Shown in pieces: positions 42,225 through 50,977 of a stretch of 64,000 nucleotides of DNA; within the stretch, counting starts at the first letter, position 1, and the number at the start of each line of letters is the position of its first letter. Location of the stretch: assembly GCF_000196175.1 (NCBI RefSeq), contig NC_005363.1:1798001-1862000 (forward strand), written 5' to 3'. A program made the position numbers and the translations under genes. The stretch comes from Bdellovibrio bacteriovorus HD100. Lineage in GTDB: Bacteria; Bdellovibrionota; Bdellovibrionia; Bdellovibrionales; Bdellovibrionaceae. The notes beneath the pieces are model-generated. The model worked only from the letters and a program-made list of their open reading frames with translations, ran no database searches and was not told where the DNA came from.

Positions 42225-44162
42225 ATGCGATCAACCCAGAAAACGCTGGCTCTATGGTTCTTCCTGATCATCATGGCTGTGTTTCTATTTCAAGCCTATG
42301 AGAGCAAGCAACAAAAAGCGATTGCTGACTTTAATTTTTCCAAATTCACTGAAGCCGTAAAGGCCGGTGAGGTGGCGACGGTCACCTTCCGTCAGGACAC
42401 CAGCGAAGTTGTTGGTGAAATGAAGCCGGAGTTTGAAAAGAAATACAACGGCACTCACTTTTCCATCGTCGGGAACACCCAGGATGAGGGTTATAAATTC
42501 CTGCAACAACATGGCATTACGCCCAACTATGAGCGCGCTGACAATGGTGGCTTCTTCCAGTCATTGCTTGTGAACTGGCTTCCATTGATTCTGATCGTAG
42601 CGATGTTCCTGTTCATCATGCGCCAGATTCAGGCCGGTGGCGGCAAAGCCATGTCCTTTGGTAAATCCCGCGCCCGTCTTCTGACGGAGCATAAAAACCG
42701 TGTGACCTTCAAAGAGGTTGCCGGAGTGGATGAAGCCAAAGAAGACTTGCAAGAGATCGTGAGCTTCCTGAAAGACCCTAAAAAATACACCAAGCTGGGT
42801 GGCCGCATCCCTAAAGGGGTTTTGCTGGTGGGTTCTCCAGGGACTGGTAAGACCTTGCTGGCTCGCGCCGTTGCGGGTGAGGCGGGCGTTCCATTCTTCA
42901 CAATTTCCGGTTCTGACTTCGTCGAAATGTTCGTCGGTGTCGGTGCCAGCCGTGTTCGTGATTTGTTCGAACAGGGTAAAAAGAATGCTCCATGTTTGAT
43001 CTTTATTGATGAGATCGATGCTGTCGGTCGCCATCGTGGTGCTGGTATGGGTGGTGGTCACGATGAGCGTGAGCAGACTCTGAATCAGTTGCTGGTCGAG
43101 ATGGATGGTTTTGAATCTTCTGAAGGTGTCATCATGATCGCGGCAACCAACCGTCCTGACGTTCTGGACCCTGCGTTGCTTCGTCCAGGTCGTTTCGACC
43201 GTCGTGTGATCGTGAACAAACCGGACCTTAAAGGCCGTGAGCAGATCCTTGCGGTTCACATGCGCAAGACTCCACTGGGGCCTGATGTGGATGCTTCCAA
43301 AATCGCACGTGGTACGCCGGGCTTCTCGGGTGCGGATCTTGAGAACCTTGTGAATGAAGCTGCTCTGGTGGCCGCTCGTTCTGACAAGAAGTATCTGGAA
43401 ATGGAAGATTTCGAAAAAGCGAAAGACAAAGTCACAATGGGTGCGGAAAGACGCTCTATGGTGATTTCTGATGAAGATAAAAAAGTCACTGCGTACCATG
43501 AAGCCGGCCACACGCTGGTGGGTAAAAAGCTTGTTGGCTTGGATCCAATCCACAAAGTGACCATCATCCCTCGTGGTATGGCTCTGGGTGTGACTCAGAC
43601 GTTGCCTGAAAAAGAAAGCGTGTCTTTGTCCAAATCCAAAGCTGAAAACATGATCGCCTTCCTGTTTGGTGGTCGTGCGGCTGAAGAACTGATCTTTAAG
43701 GACATCACCACTGGCGCCGGCAACGACATCGAACGTGCGACTGAAATCGCCCGTCGTATGGTGTGTGAATGGGGTATGAGCAAGCTGGGTCCTTTGGCTT
43801 ATGAAACCCGCGACAATCCGGTGTTCATGGGTATGGGCTATGGCAACAAGTCCAAAGAGTACTCTGATGCAAAAGCGCAAGAGATCGACACTGAAGTCGA
43901 AAAGATCATCAAGCACGGTTACGATATTTCTATCCAGATTCTGCGTGACCACCAGGATGCTCTGGAGCGCCTGACTCAGGCTTTGCTGGAGTACGAAACC
44001 ATCGATGGTCATGAAGTCGATATGCTTGTGAATGGCGCGGCAGTTGCGGAAATTGAAAAATACCGCAATGCCAAAAAAGATTCCAACGCGGCCATTATGA
44101 ACGCGGCGGAAAAGAAAGGATCTGGAGATCCGGTGGGTAACACCGGCCCGGTGACGATCTAA
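42225..44162 (+). CDS. ftsH: ATP-dependent zinc metalloprotease
   Basis: Membrane-anchored AAA+ protease for membrane and regulatory proteins. Two N-terminal membrane segments (about 7-25 and 108-127) flank a periplasmic domain. Walker A GSPGTGKT starts at residue 203, Walker [11 protein letters not shown] follows, then the second region of homology, and HEAGH at about 425-429 binds zinc. 645 residues is the usual length. AAAGGAAC precedes the ATG. Codon use suggests high expression. Confidence 0.98.
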   Translation: MRSTQKTLALWFFLIIMAVFLFQAYESKQQKAIADFNFSKFTEAVKAGEVATVTFRQDTSEVVGEMKPEFEKKYNGTHFSIVGNTQDEGYKFLQQHGITPNYERADNGGFFQSLLVNWLPLILIVAMFLFIMRQIQAGGGKAMSFGKSRARLLTEHKNRVTFKEVAGVDEAKEDLQEIVSFLKDPKKYTKLGGRIPKGVLLVGSPGTGKTLLARAVAGEAGVPFFTISGSDFVEMFVGVGASRVRDLFEQGKKNAPCLIFIDEIDAVGRHRGAGMGGGHDEREQTLNQLLVEMDGFESSEGVIMIAATNRPDVLDPALLRPGRFDRRVIVNKPDLKGREQILAVHMRKTPLGPDVDASKIARGTPGFSGADLENLVNEAALVAARSDKKYLEMEDFEKAKDKVTMGAERRSMVISDEDKKVTAYHEAGHTLVGKKLVGLDPIHKVTIIPRGMALGVTQTLPEKESVSLSKSKAENMIAFLFGGRAAEELIFKDITTGAGNDIERATEIARRMVCEWGMSKLGPLAYETRDNPVFMGMGYGNKSKEYSDAKAQEIDTEVEKIIKHGYDISIQILRDHQDALERLTQALLEYETIDGHEVDMLVNGAAVAEIEKYRNAKKDSNAAIMNAAEKKGSGDPVGNTGPVTI

Positions 44163-44179
44163 AAATTCTGAAACCCAAT

Positions 44180-44209
44180 CTGCCGACACTCCGTCGGCAG
44201 AGCCTTTTT
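44180..44209 (+). terminator. terminator between ftsH and cdaA
   Basis: CTGCCGAC, ACTCC, GTCGGCAG, then AGCCTTTTTG. It lies 17 bases past the ftsH stop and 29 bases before cdaA, so some cdaA expression probably comes from read-through or a promoter within this gap. Confidence 0.7.
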
Positions 44210-44238
44210 GACGACAACATTTTTACAAAGGCATCTTG

Positions 44239-45048
44239 ATGTTGCAGCAGTTTGTCGACAACCTCGTGTTTATAGTTCAGCACTTGCGGGTGCAGGATGC
44301 TATCGACATGCTCCTGGTTTGGATGGTTGTTTATCGCATTCTGGTTCTGATCAAACGAACCGGGACGATCCAAATGCTTTCCGGCCTGGGGGTTCTGGCG
44401 ATCGGATACATCCTCAGTATCTGGCTGGAGCTTTTCACCTTTAATTGGATTCTTGAAAAATTCTTCTCCAATCTGTTTGTGATCGTGGTTGTCCTGTTCC
44501 AGGGCGAGATTCGTCGTGCGCTGGCTCATATCGGCAGCAACCCGTTCTTCAGTGATGCGTCTACAATCCAGGAAACTCAGGTGATTGAAGAGATCGCCAA
44601 GGGTATTATCCTGACTGCTCAAAAGGGCTTCGGCGCATTGGTGGTGGTGGAACGTGAAATCGTCATCGATTATCACATTGAATTCGGAACCGAGATGGAT
44701 TCCAAGGTGTCCGCGGAATTGCTGGCTTCGATTTTCCACCCGGAAAGTCCGATGCACGACGGAGCTGTTTTAATTCGCAATGGTAAAATTCATTCTGCCG
44801 GTTGCTTCCTGCCACTCAGTAAAAATCCGGCTCTGGATAAAAACCTGGGGACCCGTCACCGCGCGGCTATTGGTTTGACTGAAGAAACTGATGCTTTGGT
44901 GTTCGTGGTTTCTGAAGAAAACAAATCCATTGGTATCGTTCAAGGGGGGCACTTGAGTCCCAACGTGGAATTGGGTGACATCCGTAAAGCTCTTTATGAA
45001 ACCTTCGGTCTTAAGTACAAGGCCTTCTCTCAGCAAGGGGAGGTCTAA
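44239..45048 (+). CDS. cdaA: diadenylate cyclase (c-di-AMP synthase)
   Basis: Makes cyclic di-AMP from two ATP at the inner membrane. Three N-terminal membrane segments (to about residue 85) precede a DisA_N/DAC domain with the catalytic motifs MHDGAVLI (DGA) and GTRHRAAIG (RHR). 269 residues matches the CdaA class. ATG at 44239 with AAAGG upstream. Overlaps the cdaR-like gene by one base, the typical cdaA-cdaR-glmM order. Confidence 0.95.
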   Translation: MLQQFVDNLVFIVQHLRVQDAIDMLLVWMVVYRILVLIKRTGTIQMLSGLGVLAIGYILSIWLELFTFNWILEKFFSNLFVIVVVLFQGEIRRALAHIGSNPFFSDASTIQETQVIEEIAKGIILTAQKGFGALVVVEREIVIDYHIEFGTEMDSKVSAELLASIFHPESPMHDGAVLIRNGKIHSAGCFLPLSKNPALDKNLGTRHRAAIGLTEETDALVFVVSEENKSIGIVQGGHLSPNVELGDIRKALYETFGLKYKAFSQQGEV

Positions 45049-45470
45049 TGAGACGTCGTTGGTCGAATGTTATCACCGAGAACTTCAGCTACAAAGTTGT
45101 GGCGTTGTTTATTTCGTTGATCCTGTGGCTGACCATTTTGGGTCGCCGTGATTTTGTTCTAAGTAAAAATATTGATATTGAGCTGATCACCGCTCCGGGC
45201 ACCCATGTGGTGGCTCAGACAACGGATCATATCAAGGTGAAGGTTTCAGGTCCTCGTTCTTCATTGAAAAAGTTCCTGGAAAGTTCCCTGGCTCAAAGTA
45301 TCACACTGGACATCTCGCAAAGAGGTGAAGGTGTGGTGAACGTGGACATCCCACTCAGCAAAATTGAAGTGCCGCTGGGTGTGCGAATTCTGGGTGTCCG
45401 TCCAAATCAAATTCAAGCTGAAGTGTTGCAGATAAAGGAAAAGCCCCGTGACGAACAAGAAAGCCGATAA
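45048..45470 (+). CDS. YbbR-domain protein (CdaR-like)
   Basis: A 140-residue membrane-anchored protein: one segment near residues 15-32 (ALFISLILWLTILG), then a single YbbR domain outside the membrane. CdaR of Gram-positives modulates CdaA and has several YbbR repeats; here only about one is present. TAATG overlap with cdaA and a 23-base overlap with glmM show tight coupling. Confidence 0.85.
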   Translation: MRRRWSNVITENFSYKVVALFISLILWLTILGRRDFVLSKNIDIELITAPGTHVVAQTTDHIKVKVSGPRSSLKKFLESSLAQSITLDISQRGEGVVNVDIPLSKIEVPLGVRILGVRPNQIQAEVLQIKEKPRDEQESR

Positions 45471-46845
45471 AGTGGAAAAGAAAACAAGACTGTTTGGAAC
45501 TGATGGTATTCGCGGGACTGCGAATCAGTATCCGATGACTCCGGATATGGTTGTGAAGATCGGTCAAGCCATTGGTTATCTTTTGCGTAAAGAAGCTGAA
45601 GAAAAATCCTCCAGCGTGCGCAAAGTGGTTATTGGAAAAGACACGCGTTTGTCCGGTTATATGATCGAGCAGGCCTTGGCTTCTGGTTTGAACTCCATGG
45701 GTGTGTTCGTGCAACTGGTGGGACCACTGCCGACTCCGGGTATCGGTTACTTGACCAGAACGATGCGTGCGGCGGCGGGGATCGTGATCTCGGCGTCTCA
45801 CAATCCATTCCATGATAATGGGATCAAAGTGTTTGGTTCTGATGGTTTTAAAATCTCTGAAGAGATGGAGCGTGAAATCGAGCGTCTGGTGCTTGAAGAA
45901 GACCTGACGCCACTTCTGCCTCCAAGCAAAGAAATCGGCCGCACTCGCCGTATCGAAGACTCCCAGGGTCGTTATATCGTTTACGTGAAAGGCACATTCC
46001 CTCTGGAGTATACTCTGGATGGTATGCGTATCGTATTGGATACGGCCAACGGGGCTTCATACAAAGTTGCTCCATCCATCTTCCAGGAGCTGGGTGCGGA
46101 AGTCATCCAGCTGGGTGATGATCCCAATGGCACAAACATCAATGACAAAGTCGGTGCTTTGTATCCACAAAAGCTGGCTGAATCCGTTTTGCACTATCGT
46201 GCGGACGTGGGCATCAGTTTGGATGGGGATGCGGACCGTGTGATCATGGTGGATGAAAAGGGCGAGATCGTAAACGGAGACCGTATTTTGGCGATCTGTG
46301 CTTTGCACATGAAAGAGCGTGGCTTGCTGAAAGGTGACACTCTGGTGGCAACTCAGATGTCAAACTTCGGTCTTGAAAAGCGCATGAATGAAGCGGGCAT
46401 CAAGCTTGTGAAAACCGGCGTAGGTGACAAGTACGTGGTCGAAGAAATGCGTAAACACGGTTACAACCTGGGTGGCGAGCAGTCTGGCCACATCATCTTC
46501 CTGGATCACACCACAACGGGGGATGGCTGTATCGCGGCGTTGAGTGTTCTGGCGGTGATGAAACAAACTGGCAAGAAGATGAGCGATCTGAATCACGTCT
46601 TTGAGGACGTTCCGCAAATCCTGATCAACTGCCGTGTAAAACGCCGTGCCGAGCTTTCTGAGCTTGCCGGCTACAATGACATGATTCGCAATATTGAAAA
46701 GAAACTGGCTGGCAATGGCCGCGTCTTCGTTCGTTTCTCTGGCACCGAGCCGGTGATTCGTGTGTTGGTCGAGGGAACTGAAAAAGCTCAGATCACTCAA
46801 TTCGCGGAAGAAATCGCCTCTTTCCTGGAAAAAGAACTGTCTTAA
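45448..46845 (+). CDS. glmM: phosphoglucosamine mutase
   Basis: Interconverts glucosamine 6- and 1-phosphate for UDP-GlcNAc and peptidoglycan synthesis. 465 residues; RLFGTDGIRGTAN at the start, phosphoserine loop GIVISASHNPFHDNGIK, metal loop DGDADR, sugar-binding GGEQSGHI and phosphate loop RFSGTEPVIRV are all intact. It starts with GTG inside the YbbR gene. In Gram-positives GlmM binds and restrains CdaA; the conserved order suggests the same control loop here. Confidence 0.97.
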   Translation: MTNKKADKVEKKTRLFGTDGIRGTANQYPMTPDMVVKIGQAIGYLLRKEAEEKSSSVRKVVIGKDTRLSGYMIEQALASGLNSMGVFVQLVGPLPTPGIGYLTRTMRAAAGIVISASHNPFHDNGIKVFGSDGFKISEEMEREIERLVLEEDLTPLLPPSKEIGRTRRIEDSQGRYIVYVKGTFPLEYTLDGMRIVLDTANGASYKVAPSIFQELGAEVIQLGDDPNGTNINDKVGALYPQKLAESVLHYRADVGISLDGDADRVIMVDEKGEIVNGDRILAICALHMKERGLLKGDTLVATQMSNFGLEKRMNEAGIKLVKTGVGDKYVVEEMRKHGYNLGGEQSGHIIFLDHTTTGDGCIAALSVLAVMKQTGKKMSDLNHVFEDVPQILINCRVKRRAELSELAGYNDMIRNIEKKLAGNGRVFVRFSGTEPVIRVLVEGTEKAQITQFAEEIASFLEKELS

Positions 46846-46853
46846 TTAAAGGG

Positions 46854-46873
46854 GGATGGCAGTTCTGCCATCC
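46854..46873 (+). repeat. 9-bp hairpin in the pdxJ leader
   Basis: GGATGGCAG and CTGCCATCC with a two-base centre, between the glmM stop and the pdxJ ATG. No T-run. The only Shine-Dalgarno-like bases (AAGGGGG) are on its 5' side. Confidence 0.5.
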
Positions 46874-46882
46874 TAAAAATCT

Positions 46883-47608
46883 ATGAAACATAAAATTCGT
46901 TTGGGTGTAAATGTGGACCACGTGGCGACGCTTCGTCAGGTGCGTGGTGGGACAACGGCTTATCCTAATTTGCTGGATATGGTGAAAAAGTCCGTCAAAG
47001 GTGGCGCGGAACAAATCACGATTCATCTTCGTGAAGACCGCCGTCATATTCAATTGGAAGATCTTAAAGTGCTTTCCAAGCATTGTTCAGTGCCGCTGAA
47101 TCTGGAGATGGCAGCGACCTCTCAGATGGTGACTTACGCCAAGAAATACCGTCCAGACTGGGTGTGCTTCGTCCCGGAAAAGCGTGCTGAGCTGACAACT
47201 GAAGGCGGCCTGGATGTAAAGAAAGGCTTTAAGAAAATGTTCCCGATGGTTGAAAAGCTTCAGCGCATCGGTATTGAAATTTCCATGTTTATTGAGCCTT
47301 CCCTTGAGCAGGTTGAAGCTTCTTATGAGATTGGTGCGGATGCCGTTGAATTCCACACCGGCAAATGGGTGATGCTAAAAGGCGCTCGGAAAGCCGCTGA
47401 ATGGAAGCGTCTTTGTGATGCCGCTGAATGGGCGCACTATCTGGGTTTGAATGTGCACGCAGGCCACGGGCTTGATTATGAGCACTCCAAGCTTATCAAT
47501 AAGTTGCCGCATCTTCAGGAAGTGAATATTGGGCATTCTCTGGTGTGTTATGCACTAGAGCATGGTATGGAAGAATCTGTTCGTAAGATGAGAAAAATCC
47601 TGAAATAA
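46883..47608 (+). CDS. pdxJ: pyridoxine 5'-phosphate synthase
   Basis: Condenses 3-amino-2-oxopropyl phosphate with deoxyxylulose 5-phosphate in vitamin B6 synthesis. 241-residue TIM barrel. The opening RLGVNVDHVATLRQVRGGT, EQITIHLREDRRHI, LNLEMAATSQM, VCFVPEKRAELTTEGGLD and the C-terminal NVHAGHGLDYEH are diagnostic. It is preceded by a stable hairpin and no direct ribosome site. It is followed by tsaE after one base. Confidence 0.97.
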   Translation: MKHKIRLGVNVDHVATLRQVRGGTTAYPNLLDMVKKSVKGGAEQITIHLREDRRHIQLEDLKVLSKHCSVPLNLEMAATSQMVTYAKKYRPDWVCFVPEKRAELTTEGGLDVKKGFKKMFPMVEKLQRIGIEISMFIEPSLEQVEASYEIGADAVEFHTGKWVMLKGARKAAEWKRLCDAAEWAHYLGLNVHAGHGLDYEHSKLINKLPHLQEVNIGHSLVCYALEHGMEESVRKMRKILK

Positions 47609-47609
47609 T

Positions 47610-48053
47610 ATGACCATTCTGAATTCCCAACACATCCTAAAAAACCTCCAGGAGCTGAAAAGCTTCTGGCAGGATTTTTTGCCGCACCTGAATGACCGCT
47701 GTATTTTGCTGATGAGCGGGGATGTCGGTGCGGGTAAAACGACGTCGGTGCAAATGATTGCCGGCGAGTTGGGAATGCGCGATGTTCAGTCACCAAGCTT
47801 TGCCATTCATCTGCGCTATGAAAACGCGGAAGGCAAAGCCATGGATCACCTGGATCTGTATCGCCTGAAAGATGATGATGATCTGGAAAGTTCCGGTTTC
47901 TGGGACCTGTTTGCCCAGAAAAATTCACTGATTATTATCGAATGGGCGAACCGCCTGGATTTCGATTATCTGCCACTCAACTGGCAGCGCATCGAGGTGC
48001 GCTTCGAAAAACTCAGCGACACCGAAAGAAAAATCACCACCCGCCAAGTCTAA
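47610..48053 (+). CDS. tsaE: tRNA t6A synthesis ATPase
   Basis: Essential ATPase of the t6A37 pathway, partner of TsaB/TsaD. 147 residues with Walker A SGDVGAGKTT (about 36-45), VQSPSFAIHLRYEN and HLDLYRL, then a Walker-B-like IIIEWANRL. Starts one base after pdxJ. The ms2t6A enzyme mtaB lies 7 kb downstream, so both t6A formation and its thiomethylation are encoded here. Confidence 0.95.
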   Translation: MTILNSQHILKNLQELKSFWQDFLPHLNDRCILLMSGDVGAGKTTSVQMIAGELGMRDVQSPSFAIHLRYENAEGKAMDHLDLYRLKDDDDLESSGFWDLFAQKNSLIIIEWANRLDFDYLPLNWQRIEVRFEKLSDTERKITTRQV

Positions 48054-48064
48054 TAGGTGATGCG

Positions 48065-48712
48065 TTAGTTGTAGCCGTTTTGATAGGCCATTTCATAGTT
48101 CGGGAAGAAGACTCGTTTCCAGACGGGGATCTTGTTGATCTCTTCTGGTGGGACGACCTTTTTTAGTTCCAGATCGCCGACTGGATTTCTGCCCACTTGC
48201 TTTTGCACACGCATGCGGAACTGATAAGGCTCTTGGGTGTCGCGATAGTCGTTCGAGAAGATGCCCAGACGGTTGTCGTAAGCTTCTTTGGAAGCTTTGC
48301 TGTAATCACTCACCACACGTTTTTCAAACGGGTAGATGAAGTAAATCATACCCCAGCCGTTTTTAAGCATTTCGATATTAAGTTCAGTTTTACCATTCAG
48401 CAAGCGACCCAGGATGCGCCCGTGTTTGTCGATCTGGCTGTCTTCGCTTAAGGTGATGATGCCGTCGGCCGGAATCAGGGATCGCAGGAAATCGCGCGCG
48501 GCCAGAGCTACATCGCCTTGGGTTTCTTTCATAAAGTCCACTTCCGGAGTGTCCACGCCCATCAAGCGCACTTTAACTCGGGTGTTGCTTGAAACATCCA
48601 CCGCTGTCAGAGTGTCGCCGTCATGGACACTCAGAACTTTAATGCGTGTGCCTTGGGCCCAAAGAAGAGAAGGAAGAAGCAGGACAATGAAAAGAACTGA
48701 AAGGTTTTTCAT
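48065..48712 (-). CDS. secreted thermonuclease-type nuclease
   Basis: A 215-residue exported nuclease with a signal peptide (about 1-19, WAQ). The SNase domain keeps the three active-site positions of staphylococcal nuclease: the Arg and Glu in VRLMGVDTPEV and the Arg in KHGRILGRL. A C-terminal extension of about 60 residues is unassigned. For a predator a secreted nuclease fits prey nucleic-acid digestion (inference). Confidence 0.92.
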   Translation of the reverse strand: MKNLSVLFIVLLLPSLLWAQGTRIKVLSVHDGDTLTAVDVSSNTRVKVRLMGVDTPEVDFMKETQGDVALAARDFLRSLIPADGIITLSEDSQIDKHGRILGRLLNGKTELNIEMLKNGWGMIYFIYPFEKRVVSDYSKASKEAYDNRLGIFSNDYRDTQEPYQFRMRVQKQVGRNPVGDLELKKVVPPEEINKIPVWKRVFFPNYEMAYQNGYN

Positions 48713-48801
48713 GGCCCTGAAAAGTAGCGGATTTAAGGTGAAAACTCAATAGTGGCAGGGGGATAACGTATTAATTTCCCGGCCTATTTTGTGAGACGGG
48801 C

Positions 48802-49299
48802 TTATCTTGTTCCTGAGCCGTTTTTAGAGGCTGCCGCTGGAGGATGGAACTTATTTCCAATTCCGTGGCTCTTCAGGTTGTTGACGGTTTCTTTGCACTC
48901 TGAACGAGCCCCGCGGTGACGCCAGGACAGTTGGGCTGATCCTTTGGCATCTGGATGAGCATCAACAAACAGTTCTACGCGACGGCGCAGGTTGCGATGA
49001 AAAAGCTTTTCCTGAGGCGAGCATCCTGCCGGTGTCATGCTGAAGATGATCCTTGCGATGCGACTGCGAGAGGCATCCTGAACCGTTTCAACGGCCATCG
49101 GGCACACCACGGTTTCAGATTCAGACTTGATGGTGATTGTGGCGTGGTCCAGGTCCTCGATATTAATTCCTGCAGAAAGGTTTTTAGCTTGCAGCCACTC
49201 GTCCTGCAGCTGACAGGAATACATCAGTTTTTTGCTCTGAGCTTCAGCGGTAAAAATGAATCCGAAAACGAACGTGGCCATCAGAATGGAGCGGATCAT
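48802..49299 (-). CDS. small secreted protein coupled to the PAD-like gene
   Basis: A 165-residue exported protein from the ATG at 49299, in an ATGA overlap with the stop of the PAD-like gene and with GGAGGC inside that gene. Signal peptide about 1-21 (AEA). The mature part has four cysteines (YSCQL, VCPMA, GCSPQ, SECKE) and a basic C-terminus. No family recognised. Strict coupling suggests it acts together with the deiminase-like enzyme, e.g. as partner or regulator. Confidence 0.75.
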   Translation of the reverse strand: MIRSILMATFVFGFIFTAEAQSKKLMYSCQLQDEWLQAKNLSAGINIEDLDHATITIKSESETVVCPMAVETVQDASRSRIARIIFSMTPAGCSPQEKLFHRNLRRRVELFVDAHPDAKGSAQLSWRHRGARSECKETVNNLKSHGIGNKFHPPAAASKNGSGTR

Positions 49300-50975
49300 T
49301 TGGTGCCTCCTTGAGGGCGGCAATAGCGCATGGTGTGGCTGGAACAGTGCAGATTTCCATTCATGGAATGGGCAAAATGCGTGTCGATATAGTCAGTTTT
49401 AAGACCGAGACCTTTGATCGACGAATCGATCTCCGCTTTAAATGCCGGGTTTACAGGTTCCGGCAAAATGAAGGTGTCTTCCACAATATCCCCATTGGTG
49501 GGGTTGGGGAAAATAGAGTCCGCGGATCCATTCACATATTTCGGCGTATTGCTGTCATAGTCCATCTCCCCAATGAAAAGATCGGGAAGCTCCACGGTTT
49601 TGGGGCTGCATTGCGGATAGGATTTTTTAACCTTTGCCAGCAGTTCTTTTTTGAATTTCTGAGTCGCTTCTTCAATGGAAGCATTGAATTCTTTAAATTC
49701 AAAATCCTCTTCGATCAGGTCGGCCAGGTCCTTGTTGGTCATATTATAGCAGTCCATGGCATCCTGGATGCTGGAAGAACTCTTGATCATCCCGGATTGG
49801 CGCATCAGCGCACGGCGACGGTTTAGGCGAGCGTATTTTTCTTCACGGCGGCTGCGCTCCAGGGCAGGATCGTCTATGCCACCTTCAGAAATTCTTTCCA
49901 GATATTCCTGCATACGACGGGATTCAGCATCTTTTAGTGGTTGAACCGTGGCACCAGCAGAAACGGGTGGCAGAATGATTTCAAACAAGAACTGACTGAC
50001 TCCGCGGGAACGTTTTTCGCGGGATTTTTCCGGATTGCCACCATTGTTTTTCAGGGCTTTGCTGTAAGAAAATTCCTGACAAATATAGGTGTACGGGGTC
50101 TGACTCATTCGCGCCAGGGCTTCATCCGGAGTCAGGTGCGAAAAATCAAAGGCTCGGCCTTGCGGGTTTTTCTTAAGCAGGTCCAGTCCCTTTTTGGGGC
50201 TGGCAAAGGCCAGACTGAAATCGCAAGGGGCTTTTTGTGTTGGATCTTTCAGGGTTTTGAAGAACTCATCAGTGTGCCCGACACTTAAAAAATCAGACGG
50301 AGTCAGTACGGCCATGGCGGGGTTTTCGCAAGTGACTTTGGCGTATCTGTCCCATTCGTCACCCTCGAAGTGATCAGATCCAATCAGGCAAAGTCCATTG
50401 ACGGCTTCGATATTGCCGCCACTGTGCCCGGATTTGTACGGGTTGTTGGTCAGCTTTTGCCCCTCCTGAAAAGAGCAATCCTTGCTGGATTGTTTTATCA
50501 AGTCAGCAAAGGCGTTGCCGTGGCGGCCATAGCCTTGGACTTCGCGCAAGACGGGCTTTCCGGTCTTGGCATCAAAGAAGCTTTCAAAGTAATCCTGCTG
50601 CCAGTTCCAGCGACTGTTGGTTTTCACGCGGCTCAGGCCGGAAATCCATTGCTGGGCGGTGGCCTGATTCGGAGCCTGTTTTTTGATCTCCCGCACGACT
50701 TCATCCCAGGTTTCATCAGTCACGGCCAGAAAGAATTGCGGTGGCTTTTGAGATTGGGCTTTTAAAACTTTGGTGACGTATTCTTTGACGTAGCGGGGGC
50801 CACCCATATCGTCAGACACGGTGGCGGCCATTATCGGAAAATTTTCAGAAAGCAGTTTGCTGCCGCCAGCAGGACACAGTGGAACATCGGCGGCCATCGG
50901 GTTGTGCTGGGAGCAGGAATTTGCAGAAGCCTCAGTCAGAAAGAAACTCAGGAGGATCTGCAGGAAAATGGTCAT
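49296..50975 (-). CDS. secreted peptidylarginine-deiminase-like (PAD) enzyme
   Basis: A 559-residue exported protein (signal peptide about 1-19) with the PAD_C catalytic pattern: Asp128 in NWQQDYFESFF (PAD4 Asp350 in IQDEMEIGY), GHSGGNIE at 183-190 (PAD FGGNLE), His234/Asp236 in VGHTDEF (PAD VGHVDEF), and Cys544 in NGNLHCSSHTMR (PAD HGEVHCGTN). All four catalytic residues and the order agree. Residues about 260-465 form an insertion rich in charged helices, absent from the short PAD core. PADs convert peptidyl-arginine to citrulline; activity here is inferred. The downstream secreted gene overlaps its stop. Confidence 0.75.
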   Translation of the reverse strand: MTIFLQILLSFFLTEASANSCSQHNPMAADVPLCPAGGSKLLSENFPIMAATVSDDMGGPRYVKEYVTKVLKAQSQKPPQFFLAVTDETWDEVVREIKKQAPNQATAQQWISGLSRVKTNSRWNWQQDYFESFFDAKTGKPVLREVQGYGRHGNAFADLIKQSSKDCSFQEGQKLTNNPYKSGHSGGNIEAVNGLCLIGSDHFEGDEWDRYAKVTCENPAMAVLTPSDFLSVGHTDEFFKTLKDPTQKAPCDFSLAFASPKKGLDLLKKNPQGRAFDFSHLTPDEALARMSQTPYTYICQEFSYSKALKNNGGNPEKSREKRSRGVSQFLFEIILPPVSAGATVQPLKDAESRRMQEYLERISEGGIDDPALERSRREEKYARLNRRRALMRQSGMIKSSSSIQDAMDCYNMTNKDLADLIEEDFEFKEFNASIEEATQKFKKELLAKVKKSYPQCSPKTVELPDLFIGEMDYDSNTPKYVNGSADSIFPNPTNGDIVEDTFILPEPVNPAFKAEIDSSIKGLGLKTDYIDTHFAHSMNGNLHCSSHTMRYCRPQGGTK

Positions 50976-50977
50976 GA

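Noticed and set aside
42561-44189. 542-codon open frame on the minus strand across ftsH
   Set aside because: It lies wholly antisense to ftsH, has His/Thr/Arg-rich composition typical of a mirror frame of a codon-biased gene, and no ribosome site.
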